DNA of 64,000 nucleotides from Lumnitzera littorea (Eukaryota > Streptophyta > Magnoliopsida > Myrtales > Combretaceae), in NCBI GenBank assembly GCA_024138015.1, contig JAMXBB010000008.1:6155110-6219109 (forward strand), read 5' to 3'. Every line of letters starts with the position of its first letter. Position 1 is the stretch's first letter. Made by a program: the position numbers and the translations under genes. The notes below the pieces were generated by a model. The model searched no databases. It was not told where the DNA came from and worked only from the letters and a program-made list of their open reading frames with translations. Below, piece by piece: positions 46,938 to 58,361 of the stretch.

Positions 46938-49547
46938 TATAGACACCTAATTTTTTCCCTTCTGTAGACTTAATTTTTATTTTTACAAAAAGAGTTATAA
47001 TTCAAAAATAAAAATAACAAAAAATTAATAAAAGATAAAAATAATAAAAATTAACAAATGATGAAAATACCAAAAAAATAAGAAAAGAAAAAAAATTATT
47101 ATAAATAGTTTTGTAGATTTTTAGAAAGTAACTTATATTAGGAACAAATAGTTTTAGTTTTAGTTTTAGTTTAGCTTAGTTCAAAAAATTATTTTAGGAA
47201 ACCGGGTAGTTTAAGTACAATTTAATTATACTGAATATTAAGGCATAGACTAATGGCCTAACGGATAAATATTGAAGTATCGAATTTGATTTAATTTGAG
47301 ATCTTGGGTTCGAGACTCATTAGGCACCTATGTCTTTATTTTTTACAAGAGTGAGAGAAATAAATGGGATTCATATCTAATTAAAATCATTTGAATCTAA
47401 TTCGATTTTATTAAATCAGATTTGAATTAATTTAGATGTAGTTGAATTATCTAATTATATACAACAGATATGATTATATATGATTTTGTTCGGCTTATAT
47501 AAATGCACATATACAATAAAAAAGAAAAAGAAAAAAAGGTAATCCACTTTCACAACTCCCCTATCCAATTTGCTCTGTCATTCCCAATCTAAACACCTGT
47601 TGAGGACCGCAGTTGCTGATCAGCCCCCCACGCCTCCACAGCCAACATCGCGACACGAGCATGCCAACGAACAACATAGAAAACGTCCAAAATCTCTCAC
47701 GCCCACACAATATCCAGTTGTTGCGCATTGTCTTCACTCATGTCCAGTACTCCATCGACTAAGCCAGCAACGTCACTAACCACACAAGAACCAAACCTAA
47801 ATCACTCTCGCCCAATAGCCCACATTGATCAACATACACACTTTATGGTTACATCCACGACCAGTCACACGCTTGACTCATTGCACGCTTGATTCATTGA
47901 TCAAGACACAACATATACCTACACTATCCATGCGTACACTAACCACGCCAACTGCACACACATAACGTCTAGCTCCCTACAAGCCACAACTATGCTAATT
48001 GCACACATACAGTGCCTGACTCCCTGTAAGCCGCAACCACACCGATAGCAAAACACAGCGTAACTCCGATGCCAGTAGCCACATGCAACAGCAACAGAGC
48101 TTACACTGCACTCTAGCGATCAACACGGATGGCAGTTGTACCACCGTACACACAACTTCAAACACCAATACCCACGCGCGCAACCCAAGCTCACTGTACA
48201 AGCCAACGATAACATACAGCAGATGCACTCATACGACCACAAGCAACCTAATCCCCAACTGTACGAGCCCCTAATGTCCAAACAACTAAAGACATCAAAC
48301 ATCCAACTTCACGCATGCTACTCTGATCAGCCAGTCTATCACAAGATCACGTCTGCTTGTCGATCATTTTTCTACACATAGTGTCGTACACAGCTGCAAC
48401 TTTACTACGCGATCGAACAAGAGAAGTCCAGGTTCAGTTTTTCTTTAAATGTCTATTATTATTCTACTATTATATTATTGTTGTTTTATGGATTGGTTAA
48501 CATAATGAATTATGCGTACTTTAGTCTTAGGAAATTTTCAGTAGTTTTATATGCCGAGTATATTGTATGATATGATTTTATTTAGTTAGATAATTACTTA
48601 ATAAGTAGGGATGTAGATGTTTATACATATATATTAACTTAAGTGTTCCTTTTAGCATGGCTATTTAATAGTAGTTATACGGATATAAATATATATATAT
48701 ATATATTTATATTAGTTTAAGAGTCGTTAAGATCAGTTTTATTATATATATACATTATTATGTTTTATTAGTTAAAATAATATATGGAATTATATTATTT
48801 TTGGTAAATAGCTATATATATCAGTTTAGGGATTATTATGATTGAGCATTTATTTTTTTAGATTTGGTTTTACTTAAGGATTTGTTACATAGAAAGTTTT
48901 TTTTTTCTTTAAATGAAACTAATAAAAGACCCTTTTTAAAAATAGGATTGTTAGAGCATTTTTTTTAAAACAAAAATACTCAAGAGTTAAGGCCCTTTAG
49001 ATTTTATTTGAATAAACTAATTTGGAAACAACGTAAATTTAGTGGGTTTTCAAAAATTAAAATCAACTAACATACTAAAATCTTCAGTAAGAATTAGGAT
49101 CGTCTGAACCCGTCTAGCGGGTACATAGGCACCTTCGGGGCGACGATAAAATATGTAGAAACTTAGGTTCTTTTTATTTTTATTTTTATTTATTTATTTA
49201 TTTTTAAATATTACAATTAGAAGAATAATCCTAATTTCGGTAAATAGATAGTAATACCCATTAGGGTTTAACAGGTTAGCCCCCGAACTTGAAATCTTCT
49301 GGTTCTTCATTCGAAATTGAAATCAAAGACCGGTAACCAAATCATAATCAATCCACCCAATTGGTTATGGTTTCTTTTTCTTTTTCTGACTTCGGTCGGG
49401 TGGTAACTCTAAAAATTATTTTCCACAAAAAATCGAAATTTCTCAATTTCTTTAATCAATGATTAATATTAAATTGGTTAGGATTTAGTATTAATCAGGA
49501 AATGAGAAATTACTTTTAAATAGAAAACTGAAAAATCAAGCTCGACA
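46938..49547 (+). repeat. 5' LTR of the gypsy element
   Basis: Begins TATAGACACCTAATTTTT and ends GCTCGACA. U3 contains a tRNA-like A box and B box (47254-47317) and a TATA box (TATATAAA, 47496-47503). After it comes a C-rich, GC-richer stretch (about 47560-48430) full of CACA, CCAAC and CACGC words, then AT-rich DNA with (AT)n near 48690-48706. Open frames inside it are by-products of the C-rich stretch. Confidence 0.92.
47254..47317 (+). promoter_or_regulatory. tRNA-like A and B boxes in the LTR
   Basis: TGGCCTAACGG (47254-47264) fits the A-box consensus at every position. GGTTCGAGACT (47307-47317) fits the B box except its last base. The 42-base gap is normal for RNA polymerase III type-2 promoters. 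The right LTR has the corresponding boxes at about 60436-60499. It may be a fossil SINE or tRNA captured by the LTR. Confidence 0.5.
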
Positions 49548-49550
49548 GTT

Positions 49551-49568
49551 TGGCAACTCTTCTAGGGA
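49551..49568 (+). promoter_or_regulatory. primer-binding site of the gypsy element
   Basis: TGGCAACTCTTCTAGGGA starts three bases after the LTR. It resembles the TGGCGACTC..CTGGGGA-type site seen in Tat/Ogre elements (arginine tRNA), with several transitions. Confidence 0.6.
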
Positions 49569-50196
49569 TGCTAGTAGGCTAGCCACTAGAATTTACCGAA
49601 GATAGGATTATTTTTCAAGAAAAAAAAACAACAAAGGATGGAAAAATATAAAGACAAAAAAAAAAAGGGACTTAGGTATGTTATTTTATTTATTTTATAT
49701 ATTTGTTTATTTTATTTCTTTTTTACTAACATTTTTTTTATTGTAGTTTATTTAGGGGATAGTTTTGGGGGGTTTACTTTTATTCTGTTTTTCTGCATCA
49801 TAAGTGCATGGTAGACACGGTCAGAACCAGGTCGTCTTAGGACCTTCAGAGGGGAGCCATTGTGTAAGCTTCGGATGTTATGGGGTAACCACCTTTCAAG
49901 GTCGATCAGGCTACCTCATTCAAGTTCAGATGCAACCACAGAATCGTTGCTTTGAAAAAACGTAGTGGTTACAGAGCTTGAGAACTTTTAGAACCTACCC
50001 TCTTGCATTACACAAAACCTTTTTTTCAAAAAAAAAAAATTTACAAGAACCTATGATGTAGTAAACCTAAATGGATAAAGGCAGTTGTGAAGTTGTGATT
50101 GTAGTTGTAATATTTTCTTATAAATAATTTGTAATAATTTTATGTAAAGTTTAGAATACATTGTAATTGTAACTTTAATTTTGATTTTGATCCGCC
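49569..50196 (+). other. untranslated leader of the gypsy element
   Basis: No coding signs. It has A-runs near 49620 and 50030 and a moderately GC-rich middle (49790-49990). It leads to the first ATG in a favourable context (GCCATGG) at 50197. Confidence 0.55.
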
Positions 50197-51610
50197 ATGG
50201 CTAGATTAAGTCAAGGGCCTTTTGAAGACATTCATGTCCACCTACCACATTGGCTATAGAAACTACTTCAAACGTGGTTTCAACTCTTTAGCTCAGATAA
50301 ATAGGAGTTTATTAAGAATAAGATTGGGCCCATCCTCTCTCTATAGAAGATCCCTATGAACATCACTCTGGTACAGGCCTGTCCACCTATGGGAGCTCGA
50401 ATCCACTAGTTTTTATATGGGCCTACATCAACTAAGCCTAACTTTAGAAGAATACTCTTAATTGTTGTGGACTCCTACAATCACTGATGATATCTATGTC
50501 CCAGACTTAGAAGCTACAGCACCAAAGATCTTCAGCAAATTGTTGAGAATTAGAAAAACCAAAATAAACCGAGTTCTAAATCAAGGAAAGACCATTTGAT
50601 TAGAAGATGTCATGGACTAGTTTTCTACTGAATTGAAGCATAGAGAAAAACGCGAGGTTTTTTGTGCAAATTTAGAAGCATGGCACCAGTACCGGGTTAA
50701 CACTTTTATATTGGTGGTCTTCAATACTATCTTGTTCCCTGATGATAGACGTCGAGTTCACTTCAGAATTGTTGAACTCGTAACCCAATTTCTTGAAGAG
50801 AAATCATATGTCCTGACCCTTCTAGCCGAGTAGATTCGGTTACTAAACCATCTCAAGAAAAAGAAACAAGGAGATCTGAAAACTAATATGGTCCTACTAG
50901 TGGTCTAGTTCGTTAGCCACATGAGAAGTTATCAACTTGATTTCAATTGAGCTGGGTTTACTCAACAATATAACCTTATTAAATCTTTTGGAGAAAGAAT
51001 TGAGATGCTAGAAAATATAGCTAGCCATTACTAGGTCCAATACTTTTAGAGTATGAAAGCAGAAGAGTTGTTGTTGATACCCAGGTCGTTTGCAAGCAAG
51101 GAAATGATGAGAGGGTGTGAAGACTTCAAGGCGGTCCCTCTGATTAGCTTCAACCTCTACACCGGATACATCCTAGCCAATGGACTTATTGAGGACATGA
51201 TCCCCAGACTATTATTAGAAGCTGTTTCGTTGGACATCCTTAACCCTGGCATGACAGTGGCTGACAAAGTAGCTAAGCTTCAGAGCATCCGAACTCTTTG
51301 GTGCATAAGAAAGACCACCCTTACCACTAAAGGGATAACAACCAAGAGCCAGACAACTAAAGGATTTTTTTATCACCAGCTAAAAAGGCTGAAAGATATG
51401 GAAGACAACAAAGAGAAGAGGGAAGTTCAAGTTGAAGCTGAACCTGAGAAGACGAGTAAAAGAGAGTAGGAGTTGGAAAACCATTGTAAGGAGTATCATT
51501 AGAAGATAAAGGCATTAGAAGCACAACTAAAGAGGACTAAGGGCAAAGAAGAGCATGCTCCCATGATCCAAAAGAGGAGAAAGACGCAGGATAAGCCTAC
51601 TAGCCACTAG
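50197..51610 (+). pseudogene. extra ORF upstream of gag, DUF7745/plant-mobile-domain-like
   Basis: From the ATG at 50197 the product opens MARLSQGPFEDIHVHLPHWL, then a stop. With one frameshift near 50450 it goes on through VPDLEATAPK, and through NTFILVVFNTILFPDDRRRV at about 50700-50757, a hydrophobic block followed by LFP that recalls the DUF7745 proteins often found in plant gypsy elements. The C-terminal part (51053-51469 and on to about 51610) is intact for 138 codons and ends in a charged, coiled-coil-like Lys/Glu stretch. About a dozen stops occur overall. The function of this protein in the element is not known. The domain name rests on remembered patterns and could be wrong; its position before gag matches ORF1 of Ogre elements. 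Confidence 0.6.
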
Positions 51611-51940
51611 GAGAATAGATTTTAGATTTTAGGTTTTTAATATTTTCTTTAGAATTCTTTTTTGTGAACAAAATAAGAGGTGTAAAGCTTCACAATTGCA
51701 AAAATTAATAAAAGTTAGTTAGGTTTTGCCACATCAAAGGCTTCTTCCCAATTTTTAATTTTTCATTGCACCCGTGTGACATGCATCTTACATTTATACG
51801 ATTAACAACTCTATCTTAGGAAAATGTAACATGTACTAACCCTTTGTTGAGTTGATCTTACAATTAGGTAAAATTTCAAGATAGCTCCCAAACGTCAAGT
51901 CTTTCAGAGAAGTCCGATTAGAACACGTTCCCAGACTAGG

Positions 51941-53758
51941 ATGGCCATTACTTAAGTAAACGACGGAGACCCTGAGATAAATGATTCTTCCGAGTTAATG
52001 TTCTGTTCCATAGAAAGGGTTATGGAAAAGATGGCAAAACAAATGAGCTTCTTAGCAGACAGCATTGCTTTGTTATGAGCTACAGCACCGGCTAATGAAG
52101 AAAGCTCTAAAACCCGTTATGGGAAGAATACATAAGCTCTTGAAGCAGAGCATGAATATTAAAAAGACCTATTCGAATCAAAAGGAGTTTACCTGAAAGA
52201 CAACCTGACCTTCGAACCTGATACATATGCAACCCCAAGACCTGTTGACCAAAGGCTTGGTACGGATAACTTGAAAGAACTGGAAAAGAAATTAACACAA
52301 TAGATAACTGAGAAGATGAAGGCACTTGTAGGGTATGATGGATTTGAACAGGCGGGGATTACGGAGTTTTCCGTCTATGACATAGGATCATACCCTGAGA
52401 AGTTTAAGGTACCAGAATTTGAAAAGTATAACGGGACGGGTTGCCCCAAGCTCTACACCAGGTTGTATATCAGGAAGATGGGTAAATATATTTAGTATGA
52501 TCTACTCATGATACAGACATTCCAAGATAGTCTAACTGGACCAGCCCTAACTTGGTATGCTTAGCTTGATTTAAATCAGATAAATACATGGGAGAAACTT
52601 ACTTGAGCATTTTATGAACAATATAAATTCAACGTAGAAGTAACCCCAACTATGATAGACTTGGTTACCTTATGGAAGAAGAATAATGAATCGTTCAAAG
52701 AATACGCTCAAAGATGGAGGTCCTTAACTGCAAGAATCTCTACTCCTACGACTGAGAAAGAGCTCACATCAGCTTTCATTAACACCTTAGAAAGGCCCTA
52801 CTTCTCCCATCTCATCAGGTAGGCCTCGTCCAGTTTTGCTAAAATAGTAGCAGCAGGTTGCAGGATTGAAAGTACCGTCTCTTCTGGTAAGCTGCAAGAG
52901 CCAACAGATAGAAGACCACCAGTGTCATCATCTGGTCCTAGACCAGCCGGCAGCAAGCCTAAAGAATCTACAGTCAGTATGGTAAATTTAAATGCTAGAC
53001 CTAATGCTCAAGTCGCTTTCAGGACGAATCCTCCTTCCACTCAACAATAGTTCAGAGACTAATTTCAAACTAACAGGACTTATAGACAGTTTACCAAGAT
53101 ACCGGTCCCTTTAAGTCAAGTCTTCGAGAAGTTGCGAAGGGATAATTTGATATGGTACGAACTACCTAGCGATCAATACCGATCGAGAATCTTTAACCCC
53201 CCAATAAAGTGTGAATACCACTGTGGGCAAGTGGGGCATTCAACTGATGCATGCTAGAGACTGAGAAACAAGATTGAGGACTTGATAGATGAAGGGACAG
53301 TGCAGTTAAATTTTATGGAAGCCCCAGTTCCTAACGTTAACAATAATCCCTTACTTAACCATGGGCCGATGATTGGCATGATTTTTTATGGCTGTGCCAT
53401 CAACGTTATTGATTTAGATAAGAAGCTTAAGGTTTTTAAGTTTTATATTAGTAACCAGACTCCAAAAGTGAAGAGGTATACATTTCACGTACCATTACCA
53501 CCAGAAAATTACAAGGCCACTCTATTCAGTTATCACCTGGTAAATCAGGAAAAGGCAAGTCCTCTAGTAGGGGGCATTACTCAATCGGGAAATATTTATC
53601 ACCCGAGAGAAGAGCATGGGAGAAAGGTCATACTGGGAGAATCAAATGATAAGACGGTGGCTGAACGCAATGAGGGGCTATCGGCCTTTACCAAAATGAT
53701 CAAGTCGAGTGAGTATAAGATCATGGATTAACTCAGTAAGACTCTTACGTAAATATCG
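51941..53758 (+). pseudogene. gypsy gag
   Basis: The frame starting at ATG 51941 stays in phase through gag and protease. The core is at about 52390-52800: FKVPEFEKYNGTGCPKLY, DSLTGPALTWY, WEKLT*AFYEQYKFNVE and SFKEYAQRWRSL, the Retrotrans_gag signature. A zinc knuckle at 53210-53254 reads CEYHCGQVGHSTDAC, with one residue too many between the first two cysteines. ORF 53282-53731 then links to protease. Stops, mostly TAG or TGA at Trp, Gln or Arg positions, interrupt the front half. Confidence 0.82.
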
Positions 53759-54720
53759 TTGATGAGCTTGTTAATCGCGTCTGAACCACACAGGGAAGCT
53801 TTGTTTCGCACTTTAAATGAGGTGAAGGTTCCTCGGGAAATTCCAACTGAGAAGATGGGATTGGTTACTAATTTTGTCCTTGCAATGGATCAGATTTCTT
53901 TTTCAGCTGAAGAATTAAGTGAGGAAGGGAATAAACATACAAAGCTACTCTTTATCATGGTGAGGAGTAATGACACAATTATCACTAGGGTGCTTATTGA
54001 CAACGGATCATCACTAAACGTCTGCCCACTTGCCACCTTAGATTTGCTAGGCATCGACACATCTGCAATTAAGCCTTCTTCCACAACAGTTAGGGCCTTT
54101 GATGGTTTTAGAAGAGAGATTATAAGGGAGATTGATTTATCTGTAAGTATTGGCCCTCAGCGCTTTACTATTCGATTCCAAGTTATGGACATTCCAAGAT
54201 CTTTCAATCTACTCTTGGGAAGACCTTGGATTCATGCAGCAAGGGCCATACCCTCGAGCTTGCAGCAAAAGTTGAAGTTTATCTCAAATGGTTAGGTGAT
54301 TATAATTCTGGGAGATCAAGATTATGAAATCTATAAGGAGACGGCCATACCTTACATAGGAAGTGAGGGACAAGAAGAGCTGGGATTACAAATGTTTGAA
54401 GAAGTGAACATGATTACCGGTCTCGACAGAGAAGACGATAGAAGAATAGAATTGAAGGAAGGCCAGATTGGTACCTATGGCCTTAGCTACAATCCTATCC
54501 CGGCAGAACAATTCCAGAAGAAACAAGCGAGAGGCAAGAGAGGTAACAGATTATACCATGCCTCGATGACCTTTCCACCGCTAGTTGAGACATTCATACG
54601 GGAAGAGACTCAAGCTTGGGAATCTGGTAAAGAAGGATCAACAAACTCGTTACACAAGTTCCAACATTATTTGAATAACTGGTTCTTTATCCAGGCAAAT
54701 AGCAACAGGTCTTCCCTATG
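53759..54720 (+). pseudogene. gypsy aspartic protease region
   Basis: The stretch 53759-54295 is open and carries the active-site block RVLIDNGSSLNVCP near 53987-54030 (DTGSS in most relatives; Thr to Asn here) and the flap/closing motif FNLLLGRPWIH near 54205-54240. After one stop at 54293 the same frame is open again from 54296 to the TAA at 54722, giving a protease-RT linker. The protease would cut the Gag-Pol precursor. This is the best preserved part of the element. Confidence 0.82.
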
Positions 54721-54939
54721 GTAAAGGGGTGACCCATAGTTAGTATTTTTTGAATTTTTATTTTCAATAGTCATCGTTTCAAATGTATCGTCGAACCTTT
54801 CATTCAAAATTAGTTAAATCTTTATCTCATTTGAGACACACTTCCATTTATTCAATGAAATTTTAGTTCGTTTCTTTCTTATATTGCGTTTCAGTTCTCT
54901 CTTGCTTACATACACTTTTCTTTATGCATTCTCATTCAG
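54721..54939 (+). other. possible intron between protease and RT
   Basis: The open frame stops exactly at GGTAAAGG. Then follow T-rich, stop-filled bases, ending in either TTGCGTTTCAG (54894) or CATTCTCATTCAG (54939). Both choices (174 or 219 bases) are multiples of three and return to the same frame as RT. Using the first acceptor gives an open join; the second creates a TGA at the junction. Ogre elements are known to have a spliced intron at this place. Confidence 0.5.
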
Positions 54940-56500
54940 ATCCAATGAACCAAGCGAGAACCAAGAATACCTCACACAGGTAGAAAATGAGAATATCAAT
55001 ATCGCTTTCGGCCCTACTAGGTTAGTCGTCGAAAGCGATGTCGATGACCATAGTAATATACAAGAGGAATGGCAAAAACATGAACTGGGTAGAATCACTA
55101 TTGATGAATCGATTGAGACAATTAATGTAGGGAACGAGGAAAATCATAAGAATCTAAAAATTGGAGCAAGTTTAAAAGAGAAACAAAAAACAGAAATGAT
55201 TGCGTTATTAGCCGAATATCAGGACGTGTTCGCTTGATCATATGAAGATATGCCTGGGTTAGACCAATTAATTGTAGTCCATTGTTTACCTACACATGAA
55301 GATGCCAAACCAAAAAGGCAAAAGTTAAGGAGATTTCGACCTGACGTCTTGCTAAAAATTAAAGAAGAAGTGAAGAAACTACCGGAAGTTAGATTCATTG
55401 AAGTGTTGGATTACCCGGAATGGGTAGCTAATATTGTTCCAGTAATTAAGAAGAATGGGAAAGTCAGAGTGTGTGTAGACTTTCGAGATCTCAACCAAGT
55501 AATGCCTAAAGATAATTTTCCATTGCCTTACATTGATGTCTTGGTGGATAATACGGCCGAAAATCATCTATTCTCTTTCATGGATGGTTTTTCGGGATAT
55601 AATTAGATCTGGATGTCCAAAGAAAATAAGACAAAGACGACTTTCATTACGACTTAGGGAACATTTTGTTATAAGGTGATGCCGTTTGGGCTTAAGAATG
55701 CAGGTGCAACATATCAGAGGGCCATGGTTGCAATTTTTCATGATATGATGCATAAAGAAATATAAGTGTATGTTGATGACATGATTGCAAAATCCAAAGA
55801 GGAAGATCACTTAGAAAACCTGAGGAAGTTATTTGATAGACTGAGGAAGTACCATTTGAAGTTGAATCCAGAGAAATATACCTTTGGTGTGACGTCGGAA
55901 AAATTATTAGGGTTCATAGTCAGCCAAAGAGGTATTGAAGTCGATCCCAATAAAGCCAAAGCCATTATTGACATGCCTCCTCCACAAACACTCAAGGAAG
56001 TACGAGGATTACTGGGGCATTTAAATTACATAGCTCGATTCATATAACAGTTAACAGACAAATGTCGTCCTCTTTTTAAGCTATTAAAGAAGAACGTGAA
56101 GATCAATTGAAATGAGGAATGCGAAGAGGCTTTCACAAAAATCAAAGAATACCTCATGAAACCTCTAGTGTTAGTAGCTCTTAAACCTGGAAAGCCGTTA
56201 TTTTTGTACCTAACCATAATGCCCGAATCCATGGGATCCGTGCTTGGCCAGAAGGATGAAGAAGTTCATAGAAGGGGAGTAGAAATACTCATAAGCCGAA
56301 AGAACCCATTGTGCATTGGTCTCGGTCATGTATCAGCTCAGACAATATACACTTTATTATCAAATTGAGTTGATAACACAACATGATCCTTTGAAATACT
56401 TGGTTGAAAAATCGGCTCTCATTGGTAGAGTTTCAAAGTGGTAGATGTTGCTGACAGAATTTGACATTAAGTATGTGAGCCAAAGTTCAGTCAAAGGGTA
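54940..56500 (+). pseudogene. gypsy reverse transcriptase and RNase H
   Basis: After an acidic linker (to 55237) RT begins near 55250. Motifs in order are VVPVIKKNGKVRVCVDFRDLN (here NIVPVIKKNGKVRVCVDFR), FSFMDGFSGYN, KVMPFGLKNAGATYQRAM, and the YVDDM active site at 55769-55783, then LGFIVSQRGIEVDP. The connection domain and a first RNase H follow to about 56500. That RNase H is damaged by a small deletion and a frameshift between 56280 and 56400 (LKYLVEKSALIGR is readable in the new frame). Stops lie at 55235, 55604 and a few later places. Confidence 0.85.
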
Positions 56501-57017
56501 AGCTTTGGCAGATCAATTAGCAGAGAATCCTTTTGAGGATACCCCTCAAGAAGCACGGGTTGAGTTTCCTGATGAAAGTATCCTGGTAGCGGGAAATGAT
56601 TTTGATGGTGAAGTAGTCGAAAAATCTTCAAGGTGGAAAATGCTCTTTGACGGAGCAACTAATGTGTCCGGATGTGGAATCAGGGCAATTCTCATATCGC
56701 CTAAAGGTACACAATTTCCAATAGTTATGAGACTGCCTTTCCCATATATCAATAATATTGCAGAATACAAGGCATGTATTTTAGGACTCAAAATCGCATT
56801 GTTTAAGGAAATACAGGAATAACAAGTATATGGAGATTCTTCGTTGATCACAGGCCAAGCTCAAGGTGAGTATATGACAAAAGATCCCAAATTAGTGCCT
56901 TACTATCAACACCTAGCCAAATTGATAACTAAGTTCGAAAAAATTACATTCATATATGTACCAAGAGCTCAAAACCAATTCGCTAATGCTCTTGCTACTT
57001 TAGCATCAATGATCTAA
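56501..57017 (+). pseudogene. second (archaeal-type) RNase H
   Basis: After the ALADQLAENP linker, ORF 56505-56822 and its continuation carry the second RNase H: WKMLFDGATN (first Asp), then NIAEYKACILGL (Glu), then YGDSSLITGQ (Asp) and FANALATLASM (last acidic residue replaced by Asn). One stop lies at 56820. A second RNase H of this kind is a mark of Tat-lineage gypsy elements and supports the lineage call. Confidence 0.8.
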
Positions 57018-58361
57018 GTATCGAGAGGAGTGGAGATTCAGCCACTTAAAATTAAAATTGAAGAAAAGCCTTCTTTTTATTTGGCAATGGAAAGTTCATG
57101 TGACGAAAAGCCTTGGTATCATGATATCAAAACGTTTCTACAACATGGTACGTACCCCGAAGGAGCAGAGAAGAAGGACAAAAAATTAATTAGAAGATTG
57201 GCGGCTCAGTACTTGATGAGCGATTCTATGATGTACCGACGATCGTTTGATGGTATTCTTTTACGTTGTGTAGATGGGAAAGAGGTAGAGATGCTAATGA
57301 AAGAAGTGCATGAGGGAGTATGTGGCCCCCACATGAATGGCTATATGCTTGCCAAGAAAATCATGAGAATAGGATATTACTAGTTAACTGTAGAAACGGA
57401 TTGTATCGGACATGCTAGACGCTACCATTTGTGCCAGATCTATGCAAATAAGATAAATGCTCCACCTCAAGAATTGCATACACTATTAGCACCATGGCCT
57501 TTTTCGATATGGGGAATAGATATCATTGGCCCAATCACTCCAAAGACATCTAACGGGCACGAATTTATATTGGTAGCTATTGATTATTTCACTAAGTGGG
57601 TTGAAGCCTCATCCTACTTTAGTGTGACGAAGAGAGTAGTGGTCAAGTTCATCAGGAGAGACATATTGGCTCGATATGGTACTCTAAAGACAATTATTAC
57701 TGACAATGGTATGAATCTGAATAATAAATTAATGTTTGAGTTATGCTAACACTTCAGGATCATTCATAGAAATTCTACTCCTTATCGGCCCTAAATGAAT
57801 GGAGCTATAGAAGCGGCCAATAAAAACATCAAAAGAATTATTGAGAAGATGGCCATTACATATCGAGATTGGCATGAGATGTTACCATTTGCACTTATGG
57901 CCTATCGAACCTCTATCAGAACATCAACAGGGGCAACCCCCTACTCGTTGGTATACGGAATGGAGGTTGTACTGCTAGTGGAGGTCGAGATCCCATCTCT
58001 CAAAATATTGTCGAAAACTCAATTAGATGAGGTTGATTGGGTAAAGAAGCGTGTTGAGCAGTTGAACCTAATTGATGAAAAGAGGCTGGCAGCTTTGTGC
58101 CACAACATCTGCTATCAGCAATGAATGGCCAGGGCTTTCAACAAAAAAGTACAACCCCGAAGTTTTGAGCAAGGAGATATGGTATTGAGGAAGACTTTGC
58201 CTAACACAACTGATTGGAGAGGGAAGTTCACTCCAAACTATAAAGGGCCTTACATTGTGAAGAAAGTATTGCTTGGGGGAGCTGTTATCTTGTCTCAAAT
58301 GGATGGTTCGGACTTGAAGGATCCAGTAAACGCTGACGCATTGAAGATGTACTATCCTTGA
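57018..58361 (+). pseudogene. gypsy integrase
   Basis: Frame-continuous, with stops at 57381, 57747, 57792 and 58122. The N-terminal zinc binding region has HEGVCGPHMNG and RRYHLCQ, where the first Cys of the CxxC pair is lost. The catalytic core has WGIDIIGPI (Asp), ITDNGMN (Asp) and GAIEAANKNI (Glu), so the DDE triad is kept. The C-terminal part ends with FEQGDMVLRK, GKFTPNYKGPYIVKK and DALKMYYP, then TGA. No chromodomain is seen, as expected for Tat elements. Confidence 0.85.

Noticed and set aside
47570..47779. ORF conserved in both gypsy LTRs (also 60754-60951), rich in His, Pro and Gln
   Set aside because: It lies in the C-biased block of the LTR, which tends to be stop-poor, and its similarity only reflects LTR duplication. 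The start codons differ between the copies and no domain is recognisable.
48083..48381. Overlapping ORFs on both strands in the LTR
   Set aside because: Several frames are open at once in the same C-rich block, a sign of composition and not of coding.
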